Positions 54,586 through 64,000 of a stretch of DNA of 64,000 bases are shown one piece after another. Source of the DNA: Luidia sarsii (taxonomy: Eukaryota > Echinodermata > Asteroidea > Paxillosida > Luidiidae); contig OX465101.1 of the NCBI GenBank assembly GCA_949987565.1, positions 28,039,634 to 28,103,633 on the forward strand. Direction: 5' to 3'. The notes under the pieces were generated by a model that was not told the DNA's origin, searched no databases, and worked only from the letters and a program-made list of their open reading frames with translations. Numbering within the stretch: the first letter of the stretch is position 1; each line of letters begins with the position of its first letter. The position numbers and the translations under genes are program-made.

Positions 54586-56274
54586 TTAGGACGGGGCTGC
54601 TGCTTGACTGGTTCCCGCCACTCCGTCGACAGCTCCGCCCTCCCTGGATCCAAACAGGTAGCCAATGTACGTCACGATCATCATGATGTGGGACGGGAGG
54701 TAGAGGTAGGTGGTGTAGCCAGCCGTGCACAGAATGAGGAGTATCACCGTGTCTGAAAATCAAATCATTAAGGGAAATTGGCTGGCTAAAGGGATGGACA
54801 TGGGTGGAGGTCCTCGTATGGATTGGAAGCAAGCTGCTATATTTTCTGAAGCCCGATTCCCAGTGGAGCTTCTCTTCCGCAACCACATTGTGACATTTTG
54901 TCAAGTAATCAAAGAATATCCACCTGCTGTTAATGGCTAGTTAGATGCTATTGCGGCCGCTGTTAAGTTACCGTGGCTGAACGGTAAGTTCCCCAACCAA
55001 TTTTGGCTTGTTTGGTAACATCATGGTTGCGGTAACTTAACTGGGGGTAAGTTTACCTTCTACATCCCATTAAATAAAAATCGCAATATTTTGACCCCCC
55101 AAAAAATGTTCATAGCTGGTGCATGTACGGTCATGTACATTGAACGGGGTGTGCTAAACTGCTATAAACGGCCGCAAGTCTGCTCTTCACAGGGCGATGA
55201 CATGAACACTGCGTGCACACCACACGTGTTATTAAACATTTGAAGTTACTGCTATGCACCACACACACCGCGTATCGTTGCATGCTTTGCGCCGTTCATG
55301 AAACAGTCGTGGGCTCAACGGTTGCAGACCCACTGCGCACATGGAACTGTCAGAATGCTATATTTATGAAAAAAAGATGGCCGCCATGTTTTGGCAGTCG
55401 CACGGGCGAAACACCTTCTCGATCAACTGAGGGTGTTTTTTCCCTTTTTTCCAAAACGTAAGTAAAGCAAATGACCAGTATTAGAATCCTTGATTCTCAC
55501 TGAATCCAAAAATGGGCACGTAGGACGGTGATACGGTTGTTTTCGGCGGTAAATCTGGGGGTTTGTGTCGGGTAGTTTTTCGGTCGAAATGTTTTTGGCA
55601 GTTTGTACAGATAATCCATATTATGACACTGATTGACTTGGACCCTACAGTCACCCGAAACTCAAAATTTCAAAATTCGATAAAAAAAGGGTGACTTGTC
55701 GGGTCCAAGTTACTCGGACTACATGTGGGTAACAAAATCTGACATGTCCTCGCGCTTGCGCAGTTGGAGTGCCGTAACTATAGTAAATGGAAATTGCGTT
55801 ACGGCTGCCGTAACAATACTCAATAGTCACTGCGATTTTTAAATGTATCATTCATGCATTCATGAGACATGATCATTCGATTAAAAAACATGAGAATCTG
55901 ATCAAAAAAATAGTAATTACACCACATTGACGACACTGACTAAAAAATGAGTTAGGAGAAGAAGTCACAAAATTAATATTCCTTCGCAACCCATTCTTGA
56001 TTCTAACAGTAACTATTAACACAATAACAGTAACAAGCGTTCCGAGAAATGTATGTAAACATTAGCCTAACGTCACGAGTCACGTAACGACAAAGGAACG
56101 TTACGCGTTGTCAGGGTGTCAAGGGAAAAGTGGAAAAAGGATACTGTAGATTCTGGCTTCCCAGTCTTCCATCATGTAGGTGGCTGACGTAATCTGGTAC
56201 TGAAACCACAAGATTCGGAAAAATCTTATAACTCTCTGCAGAAAAGTCAGTGGCTTCTTACTAGGTTCATCCAT
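54586..56274 (-). CDS. Serine palmitoyltransferase small subunit (SPTSSA/SPTSSB type), 2 exons
   Basis: Small subunits bind and activate the SPTLC1-SPTLC2/3 core in the ER, the first step of sphingolipid synthesis, and set acyl-CoA choice. Exons in coding order: 56274-56145 and 54752-54586, joined in frame at an Asn codon (A|AC), giving 98 aa (human SPTSSA 71, SPTSSB 76). The start ATG at 56274 has a good context (AAGATGG). Family features in order: LWFQYQITSATYMMEDWEAR (compare the W-YYQYLLVT-LY-LEPWE pattern), a hydrophobic segment VILLILCTAGYTTYLYLPSH, then HIMMIVTYIGYLFG. The C-terminal ~20 residues (REGGAVDGVAG...) are extra. Whether it is the A or B paralogue cannot be told; invertebrates usually have one. 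Confidence 0.85.
55625..55735. mobile_element. Foldback element with TTACTCGGACTA end
   Basis: ACTTGGACCCTACAGTCACC on the left faces GGTCCAAGTTACTCGGACTA on the right, in the SPTSSA intron. Same family as 40920-41290. Confidence 0.7.
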
Positions 56275-56504
56275 CTTTTCGAGGTCGGTTATTTTTCTTG
56301 GAGCTTCGCGAAGTCTTCACACGCCCAGTTCAAGTATCACTATCGGACTCGGACAGTCGAAGTACTAACTACTATGACTGAGTATGAGTATGATTATGAA
56401 TCACAAAAAAATGTTAAATAGACAGGTCCTCTTGATCGTGTGTGATCCATGGGAAAGGAACACGTGTGCACTGGGAGCCAGACGAATACAGCGCCCTCTC
56501 TAGG

Positions 56505-56880
56505 ATGTATTCCACAACCCGGCTTAGGCTTAGGCTTCGGCTTAGGCTCCGGCTCCGACTTCGTTTCATTGTTACCTAGCGTATCCAAAAGCTGAAAACA
56601 CAGGTTGGAGTCCGGCCTTTGTTGAAATGGAAACTCATTCTTTTTCAAGACAAAGTTTAAATTTCCAAGCCGGAGCCTGAGCCTAAGCCGGATTTTGGAA
56701 AAGGGCTTATTTATGGGAATGGGACTCGTTGAAAATGTCACATATCCTGACGACAGGCAGACACACTACCCGAAACGTTGAGTTAGCGGCTCTTTTCAAA
56801 AGAGAAGGGTTACATGAAGCATAGAGCAAGTTTCCTTGCTCTATGCATGAAGTCACCGCAAACTTTCCACCTAGTCCTTC
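56505..56880. mobile_element. GGCTTCGG foldback MITE followed by GTGTGGCTC repeat
   Basis: CCCGGCTTAGGCTTAGGCTT and CAAGCCGGAGCCTGAGCCTA form the arms (56517-56708). A minus-oriented copy of the dispersed GGCTCTTTTCA repeat with the CCCGAAACGTTGAGTTAGCG segment follows. Confidence 0.65.
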
Positions 56881-57565
56881 CACCATGTCTAATGTCACAG
56901 GTGTCGAAGAACAAGCCTTTCAATTCGGTGCCGGCCGAAAAAACCCACAACCAGTATTTTCATTTTTTTTTTTTTTACTTGGCCTTAGACTTAGACTAGA
57001 GGTTCCTTGCTCTATGCATAGAGCATTCTAGTCTATGCTAGTCTCTAACAACTGCTTGATTGCAGTCTATCTTAGACCATGGAGCTCTATGCTTACACAG
57101 GAAGGGGGTTGAGAAGACCACTTTTTTAGAGTCAAGTCCGAGTCCAAGTCGGAGTCAGAAGATCTAGGTCTGAATCTGAGTTACCGTTACTTGTTACTTT
57201 GACTCGAGACCGAGTCATGGAAAATAAGACTCACATTGGACTAAAGTCTGAGTCTAAGACACACAAGAAAGTCCCTAAGATGCAAAGAATACAATGATAA
57301 ATTTGAAAAAGAAAGACCATTTTCTTGAAACTGAGTTTGTTTTTATATTTCACCAGGCATATCTGTTAAAAGAAAACTTTGATAATCTCTCAAAATTATA
57401 ATACAATTGTTTTATATAATTTAAGAAAATTTGAGGTTGTGCTCTAAGATGCATACCATAAGTATGTACAGTTGATTAATAATACAAAAAAAGGGAATCT
57501 ATGCATATCTTGGTGATTGTACTATCAAAAGTCGATCAAACAAATGCCTTGATGTTCAGAAACAT

Positions 57566-57571
57566 TTTATT
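57566..57571 (-). promoter_or_regulatory. ATG14 poly(A) signal candidate
   Basis: TTTATT on + is AATAAA on the minus strand, 559 bases after the ATG14 stop. Confidence 0.5.
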
Positions 57572-58129
57572 GCACTTAATGTAAAAACGAATGCAATTGA
57601 ATTCTTTCATACATGTACATAATGTGAATCATAAATAACTAAGCAAGGGTCGACAACACTGTCCCCCACACACACTAACAAATAATGAGAAAATAAACTT
57701 CTTTCAAATTAAAATAAAAGGTGGGGGCAGCAATAAGGGGGAAATCCAAACGTGTCTGAACTGCGATGGCCATCTTCTCAAACTTTCAACAAGCAAAACA
57801 TAATAAAGCAACTGGAAACATGCTGATTCCTGCAAGAGTCTACGACAGGTCCCACTGGCATCAAAATGGTGCGTCACCAACACCAGTGGAAGCTTGGATG
57901 TCCTTTCCTATTTCAGACGCCTAGGTCAATGTCGGCTGTTGCTTGTGGCAACCCTCCACAGTTGTTTGTTTTTTTGCAATCTGCAGGTTGGTCACTGACA
58001 TCAGCACAAGCAATTTGCGATTCAAAAATGACCCCGGCTGGAAATCTCACGAATCCTCAGGAATCTCATGTGAACGGAAAGAAAAAATCTGGACGCTGTG
58101 GTCTTATTTCAGGTGTCTTGGCAGTGCTG

Positions 58130-61100
58130 TCATCTGTGGCTTGTGGCGGCCCGCCACAGCGACACCACGGAGGCAGCGGCCGACGACATGAGCCCCCCTG
58201 TGGCCGAGGCAGAGCCCTCGGCCAGGGCTCCGGCCGGCTGGCTGCTGTCCATCCCCAGGCCCTCCTGCTGGAAGGAGGCCAGCGACACCGGCGAATGGCT
58301 GCCTGCTGCCGCCGCAGTCGACGCTGCACTGGCAGCGGCGGCAGGGCCGGTGGCCAGGGCCGACACCTGCGACTCCAGCACGTTCTCCCACTCCAGCTCG
58401 CCCGAGGTGTCGCTGCCCTCGTCGGCAGGGTGCGAGAGCGTGTCACTGGCGCTCTCTGACTCGCTCAGGCGGGTCCCGATGGCTTGCGGCACGGACTGCA
58501 GCAGATCCGCGTCCACCTCGACGGGTCCACTCCTACCGTCAAAGAACAGAGATCAAGAATGGAGATCTTGTCATGAATGCAAACACTCCCTTAACCCATA
58601 TCTGCCTGACTGGTCACAGCACATGAACAGTGTTCCTGCCTAAGCCCCTTTGTACAACGTACATTACAAAAGAAAATTGTCAATAACTGCTTTTCCAAAA
58701 AGTAAAACCCAAACAAACTACATGTTTATACTTGTGGTAGAAGTATGAGATTTACTTTATTACGATATCAGAAAATCTAAAATATTATAAACCATATCAA
58801 CAGAACAGTGAATGGGATAACACCATCATTTTCACAAACCTAGAAATAGACCACAGAATTTCACATAGTTCGGCGTTTGTAGCACTTGCATACTAAGTGG
58901 GCAGGAAGAGCTTTTTTTATGTGGTCAGTGATTTAAAAGTGGGCAAGTGTGTGGTTAAGTGACTTGGTATTCATGAACATCAATATCTGGACAGTCATTT
59001 CCCCTTTGTTTAGGTAGGAACGAGAGACCCGTGCATCAGTGCTGTTCTTACTTAGAATAAAAATCAGTATTTGTGCACTGACACCAGAGTTTTAGCCAAT
59101 ATCTATGAAGTGGCGAAGGACCTGCCGTTTCGATCCTAGCAGGACCATTTTCGGAGAAAGGTCCTGCTAGAATCAAAACCTGTATTCCTAACCCCCCCCC
59201 CCTAGGGAGTTACCGGTACATATCGGCGTTCAAGCCCTTGTTTTGTTTGGTATATCTTATATCTATGAACTGAAGTACATTTTTAGTTCCAATCAAGGCA
59301 ATAATTTAAATGGAGTAGGTTAATGGACCCTATCAGAATTTACTGATTGGTATCAACATCTGTGCACAATTAATCCTTAAAAGTTGTGGTGGAATTTGAG
59401 GGGGATGGTTCTCTTGTAAATAAAATATGACTACAATAAGCATTTGAAAGCATACAAAATAACTGGGTTATATTGATTGTTTGAAATGGAGTGCTTACCT
59501 TCCTAGGTGCTTGTTCTTTGAATTGATCAGCGCCAAAAGATTGCGTACTGTGTAATGGGGATGAAGACTATCCGGCTTCACGTTCTGACAAAAGAACCAA
59601 GCAGAAATAATAATGTACTCAATCAATGACTATCGTTATGGAATTACAGCAATGCCAGCAAAACAAACGCCGACTCCGGGCAACTGTGATTTCCAAGTCG
59701 GCACGGAGCGCTTATATAGATGAACCAGACAAGACTCGCTAACACTGTCGTAGCTAGGGAGGGGCCTACTGTAGTATATATCAGTCACCCCTAAATAATC
59801 TTGAATTTGGACAGGAAGACATATTGGTGTGTGAGACTCATCAGTTGCCCCCAGGCAAGGCAGCTCCTATAGAGTATGCTTGGGTGGTTTTTCGTTTTTT
59901 CCGGGTTTTTTTTTTTGGAAAGGAGGGTTTGCCTTGGAGAGGTTTTTTTTTTTTTTTTTTTTTTTTTTAAACCGTGAAAGTTTTATCAATATTTAGTGGG
60001 CCTGACGTTTTGAACCTAACAGGACCTTTTTTCAAAGGCCGAGAACTTTCAGAAAGGTCCTGCTAGGATCGAAACGTCAGGCCCACTCAATTTTGAGATT
60101 TGCATTTTGGTAATTTTAGTCAGTAAGCAGTTTACAACATTTTTGTATACCACTTAAAGTTTAATCAACTTACATGAGTTAAAAATGCAAAATGAAGTAT
60201 AGAGGTCTGCTTGGATTGGATTGGTTCATACTGTCAACATCCACACAGTCTTTCTATTTGGTGCACATTTTGTTATTTACTCAGATACAATTTGGAAATG
60301 CGAATCCACCATCAAGTCACAGGTTCAAATTAATTGTATATATTTTTTTTTCAGCTGGGGATTGGACAACAAAGCCCTAAGCATGAAGAGCTGTTTCAGA
60401 TCTGAGAAAAATGTGGCTCGGATCCTCTTCCTTCCTTTCCTCCTGAGCGCAGACGAGTGAACAAACCTGGCTGAAGCAGAGGTAGAGGACATTTGTGTTG
60501 AGCTTATCCACGGCCTTGTAGAAATTATAAGGAGTCAGCTGCTCGCCACAGAACACACTGCAACCATAAAGAGAAGCGACAGAATCCTGGTCAGCCACAA
60601 GGTAACTGGACATTCAAAGGGCACTTCAGACCAGCATCGGACCGAATTGGTCCTTGTAATGACAGAACTCGCAATACTCCAAATATAGGGACTTTCCATT
60701 GGTGTGAAAGGGAGCAGTGTCATGGAACAAGGGAATTTCGGTTTTATAAGTTGTGTTGGGATGTAATGCGGTGGGATAAATCAGCAGATGATGTTTCCTT
60801 TAAAAACCCGTGACACTCCTAAATGATCCTACCCTCACAATGGCCCGGTAAGAGATCACTTGGAAACTTGTCAGAGAATAGAAATGGAAAGCTAATGAAA
60901 TGCATCGAGTGACACTCTCTTTAATAGTGGATGGTGCCTACTGGCACTTCAGTGGCCTTCACAAGTTCTCCATCCATCTCTAATCTTCTGGCTTGTTCAA
61001 AGCAACCGCCATACTTCCACCCAGCCCACTTCCTGATACCATCTGTCCACGCTGTTACCGAATTGAGACCCTCGCTCAGCCTCTCTCTGGAATTCCCTTC

Positions 61101-63929
61101 CTGGTTCATGTTTTCCCCCAGCCTACGATCTTGCCCTTTTAAAAGAGGAATGTCAGTTTCCTATCTCCAACTTTCCTGAGTTCCTCTCTATCTCCGTCTT
61201 TCCCTAGCCCTAACTGTTGCAAACTGCTCACTGACTAAAATGACCTATCTCCAGCCTTCCTGAGCCCCTTTCTATCTCCTTCTTTCCTTAATAGCCCTCA
61301 ACCTTTATAGCCTTGTTTTGGGCGAAGTTGCATTAAAAAAAAAAAAAAAAAAAAAAACCTGACCTGAAATGTGACCTCTTGGGAGGCACGATGCCGAGGT
61401 AGTAGGTGAGGAGGGAGACTAGCTGGGCCGTGTGGCACAGGGCACCACTGATAACCTTGCCCGGATTGCACAGGTCCAGCTGTGACTCTGCCTGCAGGAC
61501 ATTCTGGTTGGCTGCAACTGGTGAGCAGGTGAGAAGCAGTGATGGCGCCACTCAATATGGCAGAGATAGAGAACAGGGGCCGATTTCACTTACGCTTTGC
61601 GATCATCACAAACGCCAAAATTGATCGCCAAGTCTGAAATCCATCGCAACTTACCAGTACACTCACTACACCCATCACTAGGTTGCAACGGATTCATGAC
61701 TTAGTGATTGATTTGAGACGATGGCAAAGCGTTACTGGAATTGACCCCAGATATCAATAATGAGAGACATGGAGTTAGGGATGGTTAAATATAAGAACAC
61801 CTACAGGGTCAGATATGACTCCAAGGTTTGCATGGTGGAACGTTTGTTGTGACACCGTGCAAGTCACCTAGCTTTCAAAATGGAGTGTGGCTCTGAGAAG
61901 GCTGTCCAAAGTGGACAACTGTCCCCCAAAATCAAATCAACCCTATTACTTAATGACTGGTCAAGTGTCACTGACAATAGTGAGCTTCGTTCTACACAGT
62001 TCAGTAGAACATAAAATGATCTGCCACCCTACTAAACACATCTAGATGCATATATCATGCACAATGAAACCTCTCTTATAAACCATGGTGGCTTTCTCAA
62101 AATTTGATTTAAGTAGTCGTCCAAAAATGAGACTCGGTTTGCGGGATCCCTCACGGCCTTACCCCAGTCTGTGTAGGCAGAGTAGTCCCCATTCGCTGGT
62201 AGGCAGACGGCACTGGGGTGCACCAGACTGTACTGCACCTCCTGGCTGTTCTCAGTCTCGATCCATCGGCCCTGGACGTAAGCCGTCCGCCGCGCATCTG
62301 CCAGGGCAGCCACCAAGTGCTCGTTGCCCTCCCTGTCATCCTGGGAGTCGGCCGGTTTGCTGTCCCTGAAAAAAAAAAAAAAAAAACGACCACTAGGATG
62401 GGAGAGGGACAACCGTCTTGGCTACACCCCACCATCACGGCAGGTCTAGATAAGACTGGAAGGTTTGCATGGTGGAAATACTAAGCGGAAGGTTTGCGGT
62501 GACACCATGTGACACCAAATAGTGCTGGTTGAGGTCATGTGGTAGGATTTGAATCTGTTTATCATTGCTGGGGCCAGGGGGGGGGGGATGTGTCTTGGAA
62601 ACCTCTTTTTACACCCTGCATTATCTCCCACTGGCATGAGAGACTATTTGCAGACGCCCCTTCTTGAATTCTGAGCAAAATTAGAAACCCCCTCACACAC
62701 AAATGGAGAAATCCTGCGGAGATCTTTGTTATTTGTGACCGGTGCCTCTTCGCATACCCCGTGTGGATCTCATTGATGGTGAAGATGTAGGTGGTGAGTT
62801 GGTCCACGTTCGACCTCCGCAGTTCGGCAAGCTTCCTCTCGCGGTCCTCAAGATGAGCTTGGTGGGTTGCCAGCATCCCCTTGCTTTGCTCTGCCCCCCA
62901 AAAAACAAAAACAAAATAGGGGTCCGGCCAATCAAGACAGAGCAAGAGCAAGACAGAGCAAGACTTAAAAAGTAAACTCATCCACGAAAGGGATTCATGC
63001 TCACTTTTCTTTGCTTCCTCATTGTTATACATGGCCTATGGGCGATAAAAAAACTTATCATTTAAGGTCAAATGGCTCAAGGCAATTAGAATGCTTCCAC
63101 TGAAATTAACGGGTAATGTCCAACAATTTTGCAAACATGCCATGCCTTTATCCTCTGTTAACCATGTAACCATGTACATGTGAACATGTAACCATGTGAA
63201 CATGTAACCATGTGAACATGTAACCATGTGAACATGTAACCATGTGAACATGTAACCATGTGAACATGTAACCATGTAACCATGTAACCATTGTAACCAT
63301 GTAACTATGTACATGTCATGTAAATATGTGAACATGTAACCATGTAACCATCGTAACCATGTACATGTGAACATGTAACCATGTAACCATGTAACCATGT
63401 AACCATGTAACCATATACATGTGAACATGTGAACATGTGAACATGTGAACATGTAACCATGTAACCATTCACATGTGAACATGTAACCATGTCTTAGTCA
63501 CGGTGTGGTCAGAGCACGGCCACCGCAGACAAAACGCAGGATGACAATTTTGACAGGCTCCCTTCGCAGATAACTTTTGGCCAGTTTTGACCGCAAATCC
63601 TTCTCATGTCAATTCACCTCATTTTGAAATCTCACCTAAGAATCTCTGGATGCGCTCAAGCTTGTGTTCTTGAATTGTTGCTCTGGCTTGTTTCTCTTTC
63701 GTTTCTGTACTGTGCGATGCCCGAGTCTTCTTGTCTGCACAGAAACAAATGGTAGATGGTTCCAGTTCCAGAGGTATTCATAATTGAAATTGTTGCATTT
63801 ACCAAATTAGTGAAGCCTGATCTATGATAGATCTCAACTGATTTCTTTGGAAACTGGAAAATATTTTACCGTCAGCACTGATTGCTATTCCTTGACCAAT
63901 TTCTTCTGACTCCCAATTCCCAAAACCAT
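58130..63929 (-). CDS. ATG14: ATG14 (Barkor), autophagy PI3-kinase subunit, C-terminal 8 exons
   Basis: ATG14 directs the VPS34-VPS15-Beclin 1 complex to ER sites of autophagosome formation. Exons in coding order: 63929-63870, 63734-63636, 62890-62758, 62365-62163, 61511-61364, 60557-60467, 59584-59499, 58532-58130 (stop at 58130-58132). All phases agree, giving about 407 residues; the Cys-rich N-terminus lies beyond the window. The first exons encode coiled coil (KLERIQRFLEQSKG...ERKLAELRRSNVDQLTTYIF). NGDYSAYTDW, GALCHTAQLVSLLTYYLGI and KLNTNVLYLCFSQ follow. The last exon has SGPVEV, an acidic Ser-rich stretch, an Ala-rich spacer, and the conserved end GGLMSSAAASVVSLW, the BATS amphipathic helix that senses curved PI3P membranes. 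The Ala/Gly-rich spacer is GC-rich. Confidence 0.95.
59105..59180. mobile_element. Foldback element, short copy
   Basis: CCTGCCGTTTCGATCCTAGC AGGACCATTT and AGAAAGGTCCTGCTAGAATC face each other, in an ATG14 intron. Confidence 0.65.
59950..60155. mobile_element. T-tract and complete foldback element
   Basis: A T-run of about 28 is followed by ATTTAGTGGGCCTGACGTTT, AACAGGACCTTTTTTCAAAG and the reverse arm CGAAACGTCAGGCCCACTCA, then TTTTAGTCAGTAAGCAGTTT. It lies in an ATG14 intron. Confidence 0.8.
60985..61345 (+). mobile_element. LINE 3' end with A-tail
   Basis: CCTCTCTCTGGAATTCCCTT CCTGGTTCATG, then GCCTTGTTTTGGGCGAAGTT GCATT and about 23 A's, give the 3' terminus of the LINE family also seen at 10.8, 38.2 and 39.1 kb. 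The A-tail ends less than 10 bp from the ATG14 donor at 61362-61363. Confidence 0.75.
61825..61910 (+). repeat. Dispersed GAGTGTGGCTCTGAGA repeat
   Basis: AAGGTTTGCATGGTGGAACG, GTGACACCGTGCAAGTCACC and GAGTGTGGCTCTGAGAAGGC. A related start occurs at 62457-62512. Confidence 0.6.
63163..63493. repeat. CATGTAAC/CATGTGAA 8-bp array
   Basis: About 40 copies of an 8-bp motif, alternating CCATGTAA and ACATGTGA, lie in the ATG14 intron between exons 63636-63734 and 62758-62890. ACATGT palindromes recur throughout. Confidence 0.95.
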
Positions 63930-64000
63930 CTGAGGGTCACAAATATATAACAGATAAGGCAAACAAAAAAATAGTTCTGCTTCCGATTACATGGCATTTC

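Noticed and set aside
63005..63035. Possible short ATG14 exon encoding AMYNNEEAKK
   Set aside because: Its phase does not match the exon ending at 63636, while joining 63636 directly to 62890 is in frame and gives the same length as vertebrate ATG14 in this coiled coil.

Overview
The window is nuclear DNA from an animal. Every protein-coding gene is split by many GT-AG introns, exons are GC-richer than introns, and the intergenic and intronic DNA is packed with tRNA-derived SINEs, short inverted-repeat transposons, LINE 3' fragments and minisatellites. The proteins are clear animal orthologues. The retention of a 2-aminoethylphosphonate transaminase together with the compact introns and repeat style suggests a marine invertebrate; an echinoderm or another invertebrate deuterostome is my guess, but the sequence alone does not fix the phylum.

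Layout: (1) 399-26757, + strand: 26 exons encoding the C-terminal ~1,020 residues of LRPPRC, the mitochondrial PPR protein that stabilises mRNAs; the 5' part lies outside the window. (2) 30320-39864, - strand: seven exons of a complete 2-aminoethylphosphonate-pyruvate transaminase (AEPT/PhnW type, ~374 aa). (3) 42579-50769, + strand: nine exons of complete PSMA3 (20S proteasome alpha7, 259 aa). (4) 54586-56274, - strand: two exons of a 98-aa small subunit of serine palmitoyltransferase (SPTSSA/SPTSSB type). (5) 58130-63929, - strand: the last eight exons of ATG14 (Barkor), including the C-terminal BATS region; its 5' end lies beyond the window. LRPPRC and AEPT are tail-to-tail, AEPT and PSMA3 head-to-head, PSMA3 and SPTSSA tail-to-tail. 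The genes serve unrelated housekeeping pathways and there is no operon logic. PSMA3, SPTSSA and ATG14 being neighbours fits their shared chromosome (14) in humans.

The rest is dominated by repeats. A 1.9-kb TTAA-flanked element with ~200-bp inverted repeats carries a broken THAP zinc finger (Kolobok-like), and related TTAA-flanked MITEs occur at several sites. Other mobile families are a foldback element with the core CGATCCTAGCAGGACC, TGTGACCC-ended MITEs, GGCTTCGG-type foldback elements and two SINE families. Tandem arrays include a 76-bp satellite (20 copies) touching a splice donor, a 39-bp array containing Pol III B-box-like sequence, a 21-bp array grown from the foldback stem, and a 20-bp array of p53-type half-sites. 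Giant polypyrimidine tracts sit directly before splice acceptors in two genes.

No convincing new protein system was found. The most useful leads are the animal phosphonate transaminase, the Kolobok remnant, and the repeat arrays that reuse functional motifs. All exon boundaries were placed by eye from splice consensus, frame and family similarity, so single-base errors are possible.
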